This document shows, piece after piece, positions 33,353 to 45,100 of a stretch of DNA of 64,000 nucleotides. The stretch covers positions 1,114,369 to 1,178,368 of the forward strand of contig KL647294.1 in assembly GCA_000727475.1 (NCBI GenBank), written 5' to 3'. Numbering within the stretch: the first letter of the stretch is position 1; the number at the start of each line of letters is the position of its first letter. The translations under genes were made by a program, and so were the position numbers. Source of the stretch: Sarcocystis neurona (Eukaryota > Apicomplexa > Conoidasida > Eucoccidiorida > Sarcocystidae). The notes under the pieces were generated by a model that ran no database searches, was not told the origin of the DNA, and saw nothing but the letters and a program-made list of their open reading frames with translations.

Positions 33353-34650
33353 GAGCGCAGCGTTAGAGCAGATCAAACCACGCTTTTGCCTGTGTACCGC
33401 GAAAGCTCTGCATAGACGTGTGACTGCACCAGCTTCACATATTTTAATTCGACAAGCCACAAGTGAACCACGCCCTCGGTCAAGTAGTTTCTCTGCTACA
33501 TGAGTGATCCGTGCTAACACCGAGATGGAAGCGACTTACAGGAGGGACCGCCAAGACAAGAGTAGGGAATGCGTGACAGCACTCAGGAAAGAGGAGTTGC
33601 CAGGGTTCTCGCGTCAACAAGGTACCTTTCCGCTCGCTAGAATCGGCGCATTCTTGAACTTCTGGAATACTTGACAAAGATGAACAGCTGAATCACAGCT
33701 TATTGCTCTGAAAGTGTGCAGTGTATACAGTTTACACACGCCCAGCTAGCTCTGCTCTCGTTGACTAGCCGCTTCATTTTGCGCTGCTTGATTCAATCAC
33801 TAACTGCCACTTGTACTATCGTATGCCCTTCGCCACACTACGGGTATCTTCTCTTGAAACTCCTCGCCATTTGGCTGCTTTCCTGAATACGATTGATCTG
33901 CCTTCCTTCATCCACACTCTCCACACTTCGCAACACATACGGATGCAGGAGCCGTTGACTGTGAAACAAGAGCGAGACAGCTATTTCTGAATCAGCGAAG
34001 GGTGTTCTTCGAATGGCAACCTGTCTGTAAGTCGTTCGTGTACGCGCAAGCAAGGGAAGACGTTAAGAATGCAGTGCGGCTAACTGCTTCACTTTCGTCG
34101 GCTTCCTGCACCGGCGAGCTCCACATCCCTGATCAACTTGCCGAATTCAAGGGTTCAAGTACACACAGGAATTCCGCGTCCGCCGCAGGGTCGGTCTGCG
34201 TCGGATCTCCCAGATAGACTACTGGTCACTACACACCTCGATGATTGTCGCACACACAGCGAGCAAGGAAAGTGGCATGAATAGCAAAGGAACGAGCACA
34301 GACAAGAAGAACCCCCGACTCTGCTCGGTTTACACCATGTGGTCAGGTATGACCAGCTCGACACTAGGAGGGTCTTCCCCGAATGCTTTGCATATTCATG
34401 TCCTTCATATAGTGCAAGCTTGGCGCGGATGCGCGTTGTTGAAGTAGAAATCAGTTTTCCTCTGCGCCGCTCATTGAAAGAACACAAGTAAGTCTTTCCG
34501 AAAAAAACATACGAACCGCGTAGAGGTGCCTCTGCCGCCTTGCTCCCTTCGTATGTGATGCTCCATTGACATTTGCAGCCGTCGTGTTTATTCGTACTCC
34601 CTTTCCGTAGGAGAGACCTGGTCTTGTTTTTTCATTGTCACGACAGGTTA

Positions 34651-34888
34651 TCTGCAGTAACGGACAACTGGTTCCTGCCTGTGATTCGATTTTCTCCTTC
34701 CGAACTTTGCGGCATTTTGTCCTCTACATTGAAGAGCCGAAACACGTTGGTAGCACATCACTGCGCTTGTCTGCAGTAACGCGCAACCGGTTCCAGACCG
34801 TAATTCGGTTTCGTCCCTCCGAATTTTGCAACTTTTTATATTTCGCGTTGAAGCGCAGAAATACGTTGATAACACATCACTGCGCTCC
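34651..34888 (+). repeat. 119-bp diverged tandem duplication
   Basis: Two adjacent copies of exactly 119 bp (34651-34769 and 34770-34888), each starting tctgcagtaacg and ending cacatcactgcgct plus two variable bases. They differ at many sites. Because 119 is not a multiple of three, the copies lie in different reading frames, yet both can be read as a similar peptide (SAVT-N-F--VIRF-PSE-C and RNTL--HHCA). Confidence 0.9.
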
Positions 34889-34976
34889 TCACTAGTGCCT
34901 CATGAGCATGCATATCAATCAAGTGTTGGGTATGTTGCTGTGGTGATATCTTTAGACCTCTCTTCACCTATTCGTA

Positions 34977-35381
34977 ATGCTACTGAAAGGTGCTGGTGCC
35001 GCAGCGGCTAACGAACACGTCCCGGACGTAGAGTGCAGCCCCCTGTTTTCTGCGACACCTCTGGGTTTACAGAGCAATAACCATTCTTCCGCGACTTCGA
35101 ACACGTCGGCGTTGGGGTGTCACCTCGTCGGCCGGCAATACTCATTGTGCGCTTTCTCACGTTGGCCCACCCTGTTGACCGAGTGGCATTCTGCGAATTG
35201 TCCAGCAGCAGTAGTGTCACAGGTTCAGCTGTTCACTCTAGCAATACTGGGTGCTGCAACATCAGCAGCAACGGCAACAAACAACTGCCGAGACGGTGTC
35301 GATGCACCAGCTATAGTTGCAGCAGCACCAGCAGCTCCCGAGTCTTCACCCCCAGCGAGTGCAACTGCAAGTACGCATTGA
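34977..35381 (+). CDS. Short Ala-rich open frame, hypothetical
   Basis: An ATG-initiated frame of 134 codons at the edge where CAG-type triplets resume. It begins MLLKGAGAAAANEHVPDVEC, has a mixed-composition middle (LVGRQYSLCAFSRWPTLLTE) and ends in an Ala/Pro-rich tail. No domain is recognised. A second plus frame (35117-35407) overlaps it. It could be an exon or a chance frame. Confidence 0.3.
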   Translation: MLLKGAGAAAANEHVPDVECSPLFSATPLGLQSNNHSSATSNTSALGCHLVGRQYSLCAFSRWPTLLTEWHSANCPAAVVSQVQLFTLAILGAATSAATATNNCRDGVDAPAIVAAAPAAPESSPPASATASTH

Positions 35382-35752
35382 GAGCGGAAGCAGCAGATCT
35401 ACGCTAGACGCGTCACCGCCTTGGGAATTATCTGCCGTCAACTGTATGGAAGCTGAAGAAGTGTAAAGCTTCCCCTTCTGCAAGAACTGGTCTCGGTAGT
35501 AGCCGAGATACACAGTCGTATGGACGGCAACGGCAGAACAGCAAAACACACCAGCACGAGATGTGAATCAGAAAGGACAGCTTCGAAAGAGTGAACGGTG
35601 CACCAGAGGCATCAATTATACGAGAGTGATATGCGGAGGAAGAGGAACCAGCAACACACTGGGTAGCCGCATCAGCTGCAGCGCGATTCTTGGTGGTTGA
35701 AGTGGCACTCGTGTTAGCAGCATCAACGCACTTCGCAGCAACAGCGTCCCCT

Positions 35753-36031
35753 TTACAAGATTACAGGAATTCTCAACATCAGCAGTAGACCAAGTACGAG
35801 CGGAATTAGCACAGAGAGGAGAGTCATTTTTGTAGCAGTAGCGGCAGAAAGGCGAAGCGTTAAACCAGGACGCAGGAAGAAGGAGCGAAAGTCTTGCCGC
35901 ACCACAGGACGAAAGTCTTGCAGGTTGCACCCCCCCTGAAACAACTTGTGCACGAAGTAAATACAAGCAACGACAGAGGCCGCGTCACAGGGAGTAACTC
36001 CCAAATGCTTCTTATTTCTTCTTTCGACCAC
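35753..36031 (-). CDS. Possible minus-strand exon with C-terminal hydrophobic helix
   Basis: Open minus-strand frame (no ATG at its beginning) with mixed, non-repetitive composition: DAASVVACIYFVHKLFQGGC, DFRPVVRQDFRSFF, and a closing hydrophobic stretch MTLLSVLIPLVLGLLLMLRI before the stop at 35753. This reads like a terminal exon ending in a membrane segment. It lies just upstream of, and opposite to, the start of the giant plus-strand ORF. No family is recognised. Confidence 0.33.
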   Translation of the reverse strand: MVERRNKKHLGVTPCDAASVVACIYFVHKLFQGGCNLQDFRPVVRQDFRSFFLRPGLTLRLSAATATKMTLLSVLIPLVLGLLLMLRIPVIL

Positions 36032-36131
36032 CCGGGAAAATGTTGAAGACGTACAGCAGGGAGTACCCTTGTGGCTGGTGTTGAAAGTAGGGGCTTGTTA
36101 CGGACCGGAGAAGACCCAGCACTTTTGCACG

Positions 36132-39100
36132 ATGTATTTCAGAACGCAGCACCCACAAAAGCCGCAGGGAGCGGCGGCACCAGGAACTAACGCTTCCACA
36201 GCCTCGCCACCTTCATGTGCTGGAGCAGCAGCAGCAGGTCGCGGAGAGCCTACTGTCGACTGGTTGACGCGAGTATTTCGTAGCAAAGAATCTACATTTT
36301 CTCGCCCAGCGACGGCCAATTCCCTTGGCAACAGCAGCAGCCGCAGTAACAACAAGGATACCATTAGAACAAGCACTAATTGCACCAACAGGAGGGCACT
36401 TGGACGGTTTGAAAGTTCCGCCCTTCTTCCAACTCCTCCTTATTCTCAAATATCCTTGCTGCAAGGGGGTGCGCCATCAGGCGGAATGATGCCTATGCCT
36501 ACGCCGCTTCCGTCTGTTGACCAGCGTCTGCAGCATCCCGTTCCCAGAAAGCTTCCAATGCCGCAGCAGCAGCCGCAGCGGCATGCTTTGGAAGTGTCAA
36601 AGCAACAGCCACACAATCAGCAGCGAATACCGCTTACGCGTGGATTGCTCCAGCAGAGATTTCCCAATTTGCCGTTGCAGGAGCAGCAGCAGATGCCGGG
36701 ACACGAGCAGCAGACACCACTGCAGCACCAGAGGCAGACACCACTGCATCAATTACCGCAGGTATCTCTGCAACAGCAGCAGTCACAGATACCACTGCAG
36801 CAGCAGGTACTGTTGGAGCGGCAAGCACAGACATCGTTGCAGCAGCAGCAGCAACGAGGAGTTATGCAGCTCCAGCAGCAGCATGAGCAACAACAAGAAG
36901 CGCAGCAGGGAACGTGCTTTTACTCAAGTATACCACCTCAACCCTCGCTAGTCCAGCTGATGCCAACTGTGCAGCAACCTTTGCTGCGGACGCCTTTGCG
37001 ACAGCAGCAGCAGCAGCCGCCTCCGCCGCCGCCGCCTACGCAATACGCATTGAGACATCCGTCAGAGCGGCAGCCTCGCTGGCAGAGGCAGCAGCACCAA
37101 CAACACCAGCCGCGTTTACCCCAGCAGGAAGGATTGCTTCAGCAGCAAAACAGCATGCAAGAACGCGCAGTGCTTCCGCAGGAGCACCAGCAGCCGGGAC
37201 AGCCGCTGCGTCCACCACAGCAGCAGGAACAGGAGACCGGTACGCTGCAGCGCGAACGCCACGATGTCCTCCAGGCGCGGCAACAGGAATTTCAGGGAGG
37301 GGAGCAAGCGCAGCAGCGGCAAAACTTAGAACAGCCGCAGCCACAGCGTGCATCTCCACCTGATGCACCAACGCCCCTTCAGGTACCTGAAATTCTTCCT
37401 GATCCGCAACCGTCGCAGCAGTACACACACCACCAGCAGCAGATGCAGCCACAGCTGCATACGCAGCAACTTCAGCAGGTGCAGCTACAGCAACAGGTGC
37501 CGCAGGAAACAAATCTCATTCACTCTGCAGGAACAGCAACACTACCAGAATGGGGCGTACCGAAGAGCATGGACCCCGAGAGGCAGAATTCCAATACTGT
37601 TTCCCGAACAAGTGCCGCTGGACATCCTTTAGCTGCTTCTTCCCCTCCTACTCCTCTGTCTCCTCCTGTCCCACCTGCTACTCCTCCTAACTATACGGTT
37701 TTTCCACCACTGGACTTGGAAGAGAGACAGGCAGGCCCTGTCGTTGATAGTGCTGCTGTTGTCGTGCCGCCTTCCGCTCCCCTCTGCGGTGTCGAAGTGT
37801 CCCCTCCCAAAGCGCTTGCTTTGAAAAATACTGTTGCTGCTGTTGCCTCTTCTCCTTTCTCTAGATGCGTAGCTCTTGATAGAAATCTCGACAGTCACAG
37901 CAGCAGCAGCAGCAAAGGAAACGGAACGAAGGTTGGAGGTGGTGGCAGCAGATGTGTTCATACAGCAGCTACTGCTGTTGTTGAAGTGAAGGAAGCAGCG
38001 TCAGACGTAAATGGTGCTGGTCGTGGTGCTTCCGTCTCTTCTGCGTTTTCTTCTGTTGCTGCTGCTTTTGTAGCAGAACAGGCAGACGGCAAAACGGATG
38101 GAGAAGAAAACGACATCATTAGAAACTGCACAGCAGCCGGATCATCCGTGTTACCTGCCGTTGCCGCAGGGGCTGGTGCATCTACTGTTGCGGGTTCCAT
38201 GTGTTGTTCATGCGTTCATACACCTCCTGCACCGAGATTTTCTGCTGCTACGAGCGTTGGTGAAGAAGCATCACCAGCTTCAGGAGAAGTGTCAGCAGCG
38301 AAGGCAGCCTTTAACTGTGCAACTTGTCGCACGACGCCTCAGCGTCTTTCCACAGGCGCTACAGTGACAACAACGACAACAGCTAGGACAATAGTCACGC
38401 CTGCAACGGCAACGCCAATTCCTGCTATAGCGGACTCACCGGAAAGTGCAGCAACAAGGCCTTCTGCAGCACCTAAAGGAGCAACATCAAACTTCGTTGC
38501 GAATTTTTCAGCAGAAGCATCACCTGCAGCAGCAACAAACAAAGAATCAACGGTGGAGCCAGCACATGCAGGGCCAACAGCAGCACCCCTGCCAAGTGCC
38601 TCATCATGCGAAGCAGCGAAAGCGACAGCAACAGCAATAACATCTCCAACGGCAGCAGCAGCACCAGCAGCAGTGGCAGGAGTCGGGGCACCAGTGTCAG
38701 CTGCCACTTCCTCAGCAGTAGCCGTCGGAGTAAACTCTTCACCAACACCCAGAGAGTCAACAACCATAGCGTCAGCAGGCACAGTTCCAGGTGTGCCGAC
38801 CCCTAGGAAAACAGCAGCAGCACAAACCAAAGAAGCAGCAACAACAGCGACAATAGCGGCCCCAGCGCCGGTACCATTACCCCCCTCATCTTTACTCTCA
38901 GCCAGCCCAGCAGTACTAGAAGTGGAACCGTACGACGTAGCAGTAAAGCAGGGACAGCAGCAAAAGCAGACGGTCAAGAAAAGGCAGACTTCACTGTCTG
39001 CTGCGGTAGGACAAGAAAACCTACCGGAGGCTGCGCTTGCTGCCTCACCACGTCCTCCCGCTGTTGCAGCCCCTGCTGCGGCTACTGTTGCTACTGATGC

Positions 39101-42100
39101 TGTTGCTGGTGCCGTTCCTAAAGTACTGTCTTACGCTATTCCGCAGCCCAAAGCTGTAGAGTCTGCTATTGGGCAACTCCGTCCTCGTTCTGCTTCTGCT
39201 AACACGTCTGCTGCGGCTGCTGCGCTACCTACGGCTGGTACAGCTCTTATGGCTCCTGACGTTACACCACCCCCTGCTGCGGCTCTCCCGCGTGGTGGCG
39301 CTACCGATGCTGCTGCTTCCGATGCTGCTGCTTCTGCCCTGCTGTCTGTTGCCCTCGACGCTGCTGTTGAAAACACCGTAGCTTCTCCTTCTGCTTGCGC
39401 CGCGACTGTCCTTGCTTCCACCGTTTTCCAAGCCCCTCGGAAGCCTCCATTTAGGCCTAATGTAGTGCGCGACTCTGTTGCTGCTTTTGGTGCCAACGCT
39501 GCCGTTACCAGAACACGGACGAGAGAAGGAGAATCACAACAAGAGCAGAAATCGACAGAAGGTGCTTCTTTTTCTGTTTTTGTTGCTTCCAATGCCAATA
39601 CGGCTGTTGCTGCTCCTGCCGCGGCTTCTCCTTTCGCTGAGACAGAGCTACGTCCAGGATTCGAAACTCCGTTTGGCAGCTGCAGTAGTGCTGGCAGCAG
39701 CAGCACCAGCAACGACAGCAAGATATTGGACTGGTGGGGATTACGTTGTGAAGGTGCTCCGTTTTCTCGAGGTAATATGCAACAGCAGCAGCAGAAATCG
39801 CCGCGCCACGAACAACAGCAGCAGATGCAAGGGCAGCACGTATGGCCGCAGCAGCAGCAGCAACTACAACATCAGCAGCTACAACTGCAGCAGCTACGCC
39901 AACAGCAGCTACAACAACCGCAGTTGCAACAGCAGCAGCTACAACAGCAGCAGCTACAACAGCAGCAGCTACAACAGCAGCAGCGACAACAGCAGCAGCG
40001 ACAACAGCTGCAGCTACATCAGTCGCGATTCATTTCTGTTGCCTCTGATTCTCCTCAAGAAACAACAGGTGCAGACGGTGGCGGTAGCGGTTGCAGTGGA
40101 GGCAGCAGCCGGTTCAGCGTTGGCAGCGCGGGTAAAGAAGAGGGAGAGAAGCAGAGAAAGTGGGACGTATATTCATTGGCGGCACCTGGAACCGCGTCTG
40201 AGGCGACAGCAGTAGCTGTTTTCGGTGAACAAGAAAACGAACCAGTAGAAGCGCCGTCAAGTTGGGCGGCACAGAAGCAAGACGAAGCTGCAGAAGAACG
40301 TAGAGGAAGGGGTTGTGTCTTTGTCACTGCTACGGAAGGGTCCCCCACAACTTTACAGAAAAGAACATCAGGAACATATGCAAGTGCGTATACGGATGGC
40401 GTACAGCGACAGCAGCCGCAGGAGCCAGACAATACGCAGAACGGGCAGCAGCAGCACAAGCAGCGGAATGTTTGTTTGGGCATGAATGGCTCAGTGCAGC
40501 AACTCTTCTACTACGCAGCTGGTGCAGCTGCAGTTTATCAGCCACCTTGCCCTATCGCAGGAGATAATTCGTGGAACAGCAGTAACAGCCGCCACAGCAA
40601 CGGCAGAAGAAGACGTTCTCGCAGTCGTCCGAGGCAGCGGCAACAGCAGGAACAACAACAGCAGCAGCGGGAGCATGAGCGTCACAGTCATCCACCGCAG
40701 CAGCAGCAGCAGCGCGAGCAGAATTTGGAACGCACCAGCAGCAGCAACAGCAGCACCCGTGATATTACGAGGAGTGGGCAGCGAAACGTATGCAAGTATA
40801 GCGACAGCGGCGGGTTTTGCAGCAGTGAAGTTAGCAGTCGCAGCCAGCGCTTCTGCAGAGAGAAAAGCTGCAGCAGCCTTAGCTACAGAAGTGGCAGCCG
40901 ATATACCAGTAGCAGCAGTAGTAGTGAAGAAGACAATGCATACTACGCGTACCCACAAGACTACCAGATCTATCCAAGAGAGCCAACGCAGCAGGGTGTA
41001 CAACAGCAGAAGCAGCTACGTTACTATCACGACCATTATCATCCGCCGATTCATCTTCATCGTCATCGGTGTCCGCAGCACCAGCGGTACAGCAGCAGCA
41101 GCAGGCGGGCACTGAAATATTATGCAAAGTTGAAGAAACAGTTGCGTGTTGCGGTTGAGGCGGCCTTGACCGAACAACGCTCTACAGTAGCTGCTGCTGC
41201 GCTTTCTGCTGCATACACAAAACTTGTAGAAACGTTACACAGCGGTGTAGAGTATCAGCCCCAGCCGCAGCAGTTGTTTCTGCATACGGACCTACACGTA
41301 GAGGACTCGGATCGGCTGCAGCAACAGGAACAGCTGCAGCTGCATGGCTACCGGCAACAACAACAAACGTTGCAGCTGCAGCAGCACGACCAACTGCAAC
41401 GGCAGCAGCAGAATCAACAATATGTCAAACAGCATCAACAGCAACGGCAGCAGCAACAATATCCCCAGCAGCAGTTCCAGCAGCTTCAGCAACAGCATTG
41501 GCAGTACCAGGGGGAAGATAAGCGAGGAGACGTGAATAAGTGGCGTGAGCAGCTTGCGGAGGAAGATACTATTCAACTGATGCAGGCAATGCAGCAGAAA
41601 TATCAAAGGGAAGAAGTGGAGAAAGAGAGAGAGCAGCACAGGAGAGGACGCCCAGCAGTGGTTCCCTGGTATTCTGTTTCGACGCGAAGGCGAAGCAGAG
41701 ACAGTAGTAGCAGCGACAGCAGCAGGGGCAATAGCAATAGCAACAGCAATAGCAGCAGTATTGCGACAAGTACTAGTAGTTGTAGTAGTAATAGTAGTGC
41801 TGCTAATAGGTGCTGCTCTGGCGTGGGCAGCAGCAGTATCACCAGCAGTGGCAATGGCAGTAGCACTGTCTTCAGAAGTAGCCTTCATAGTGGCAGCAAT
41901 GTCAGTTCCCGTAATTTGCGAACAAGTGATGGCCTGCTGCACTTCACAAACAACGGCAGTTGTCGCAGCAGTAGTGGTTGCGATGGAGTACTGCAGAGCA
42001 CAAGCAACAGCAGCAACAGCAATGCTTGTAATCGGGGAATTAGTCATAATGATGGCAGAAATAGAAATGGTATTTCAAAAGGTTTCCTCAGCTTGAATAT

Positions 42101-45100
42101 CAGCAGGTGGAAAGAAGGAGCAGGACAAGAAGGAGGTGAAGAACAGCAGCGGCAGATCCAGCAGATACAGAGACAGGTGGAGGAGCAGGAGCCGCGGCAG
42201 CACAGTTTATGGCGTGTGAAAGCAGATCCGAAAGGAGGTTCTTTTTTTGAACGAGAAACGGCAGTGGGTGCAAGAATTAACTATCAGGCAGGTATTAAGA
42301 GAGAGAGCGGAGCAGCAGCAGCAACAGATTTTACAGGTGCTACAAATGAAGACGAAGAAGCCGCAGCAGCTTGGACAGTAGATATTAATGCACAACAATC
42401 GCAAGCTACAGTAGACGAAGCCAAAATAAGTTTGTATATTCAGGATGCTCCTATACGTCTCCCTGCGCTTCCTGAAAGAACAGCTGCAGTACCAGTGGCA
42501 ACAGCAGAGAAAAACCTTGATGTTGCAGCAGATGCTTATTCAGGTACTGCTGTGGCAGAGTCATCAAACTCAGCAGCAGCAGCGGCAACAACGGGTTTTC
42601 AAGCAGTAGCAGCAACACCAGCTGCAGCAGCACCACCACCATCATTATCGCAGGCAGCGGCAAAAATGGGAGACGCAGCAATTACGAAAGCAGCAGGAAT
42701 TGCAGCTCGCAGGGGGGTCACAGGAACCGTAACAGAAGAAGTGTATTCTAACGCCTGGAAGAAGGAACTGGCTGTCTCATTTGGTCAAAACCGCGGTGAC
42801 TACGGTTTTGAGAGTAGTCGTATGACTGTTGCTCCTGGTGGTGTTTCACTGGGTAAAGTTGTGTCTGCAAAAGAAAAGGGAGGAATACAGGTGCCTCTTC
42901 TTCCCCTTGGCGAGTTGGAGAGGCGACGTGCGGCAGCAGCTGCAGCGGCTTCGTGTCTCGCGTCGTGCGGGCACCATCCTCTGCCTCACCGACTCCGTAA
43001 CAGCAGGAGGAATAGCAGTAACAGCAACAGCAGCAGCACAACAAAACAATTACCGGTAGAAGACGGTTCATTAGAAGCAACAGGTGAGAGAAGAGGAATC
43101 GTTGGAGGAACGGAGAAGGACGAAGAAGACGGAGAAGTGAAATCGCCCTTAATAAGCTGCAGAGATTTCTTATTGAGTGAAGATATGACGCCTGAAAGAA
43201 GTCTGTTGCCGTCCCCGTGTCGTGATAGTTTGCGCAAGTTTCGACGACGTATTGCCTCACACGAGGCAGCAGCCGTTGCAGCCGTTGCTGCTGCTGCTTT
43301 TACAGAAAACTACGTACCTGCGGGGGCTGTGCGAGGAGAGACAGATGTAGCAGAAATACCAGATGTAGCAGAAGTAGGGGCTGTGCGAGGAGGACGAGAT
43401 ATAGCACAAGTAGCAGGTGTAGCACAAGTAGCAGGTGTAGCCCAAGTAGAGGCAGAAACAGCAGAAGCACCAGCAGCAGCAGCCCCATTAATGCTAGCGG
43501 CATCAAAGAAAGAAACACCAGCAAATGAAGCTGCTAAGACCGTCGCAGCAAACGTCAGGGCGGAGGAAAAGAAGGCTTCCCACCAAGCGTCAAATCAAGC
43601 GGAACAGACGAGCGCTGGAACAGAGAAGAAGAAAACCGTTGTTTGTGGTGGCTTTGAAACAGCTTTGATGGGACGAAGTGCATCTGAAGGGGGGGATGCT
43701 GCTTCTGTCGAGATTAACACTTCTGTGACTGCTGTCGCGGCTGCTGCATTTGCTGTCTGTGAGGCTAGTAGTGAGGCTTTCGGTTTTACAGCACCGGAAA
43801 CAGCAACATCCACGGCAACCGGTAGCTTTGGTGGTGTACACAGTGAATTGGCGGAAGTGGCAGTGGCAACAACATCAACACCTGCACCAGCAGCATCACC
43901 ACTGCTGTCAAAAGGAACAGTAACCGCGGTCGGAGCACATGCTGTCTCTCCTGCTGAAGGGAGTGTTGCAGCGAGAGGATCGCAACAGCGAAAAGGAGAA
44001 AAAGTTGCTGTTGCTTCTTTGTCTTATGGTCCTTCTTCTGCCTCTCAGGTTCTCGTTTCTGGCGTGCACAGGGAAGAGAAAATGATTGTGGCAGTGCCGT
44101 CGTCAGCGACGGCAGCGGCAACAGCACTGGCTTCGTCTGCGGTCGCTGCAGAAACAGGAGCTATAAATTCTGAGAAGAGAACGGGGCTCGCCGCAGAAAA
44201 ACGTGCAGGGGAAGCAGTAGGGCACTGCTACAATGCAGTAGAAGCAGTCACGGTAGGACCAGCACTAGCCACAGCAGCGGAAACAACAAAAGTTACAGTA
44301 ACAGCAACGCCAGCTGCAGGAGGAAGAGAAGGAGGCGTAACATGTTGTGTAGGAGATACGGCGATAGCAGCAGCCACAGGTGAAACTGGAAAAGAAAGGG
44401 AAGGTTCGCACTGCGAGTCCGGCAATGAGCGAAGACAAAACATAGATAATAAGAGTATTTTATCTGTCGAAAAGGAGGAGGATACTCGCTATTTATGGAG
44501 AGCAGTTGCTGGTGCCTGCAAAAGTGAAGGGCGTCCTTCCGATGCTGCTTCTTTCTCCGTCGCCGTCCCTTCTTCTTTCGGGGCTACTGATGCGGGAAAT
44601 ACCTGTGCTCTTGCTGTTGGGTCAACTGCGAGTATGTCGGGTCTAACGCAGGGTGGAAGCTTCTCCTCTGTTGTTACTGTTGCCCACGCTGAAAGAGGTG
44701 TTTCTGCTGTTGGCACTGATGGCGTTGCTGCTGTTGCGACTGCCTCAGCGTGTGGCGTGGACTGCAAGGAAAGCGGGATGCAGCAGCAGCAACGACAGGA
44801 GCATCAGCAGCGGCAGCAGCGCCACCGACAGCCGCAGCAGCCACGGTTGCCGCAGGAGTGGCAGTTGCAGTGCCGCGGTCCAGAGACTTATTACAGCAGC
44901 CACAGTAGCAGCAGCAGTGCTAGCAGGGGGAGTGACGGCAGGAGGAAAGATAAGGCATTTATACAAGACTGTAGAAGCAGCAGCGTTATTAGTGAGAGAG
45001 TAGGACGGAAGGAATCAAAAGGCAAGGAGGACGGAGAGAATGGGAAAGAGGTTGAAAAGGCGAAGGAAGAAGCAAGAGAGACAAGCGAGCAGCAGAGAGC

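Larger units (their letters stand above)
29860..34970. other. CAG-free, repeat-poor island
   Basis: About 5.1 kb without CAG/CTG triplet tracts, in contrast to both flanks. It has mixed base composition and short open frames only, with three distinct tandem duplications (see separate entries). Apart from a coding-like stretch at 32.68-33.35 kb, no gene could be supported. This resembles the alternation of repeat-rich and repeat-poor segments known from Eimeria chromosomes. Confidence 0.7.

Noticed and set aside
43257..43524. Minus-strand tandem CYLCYI/LLLVLH frames
   Set aside because: Shadows of the in-frame 18-bp repeat of the giant plus-strand ORF.
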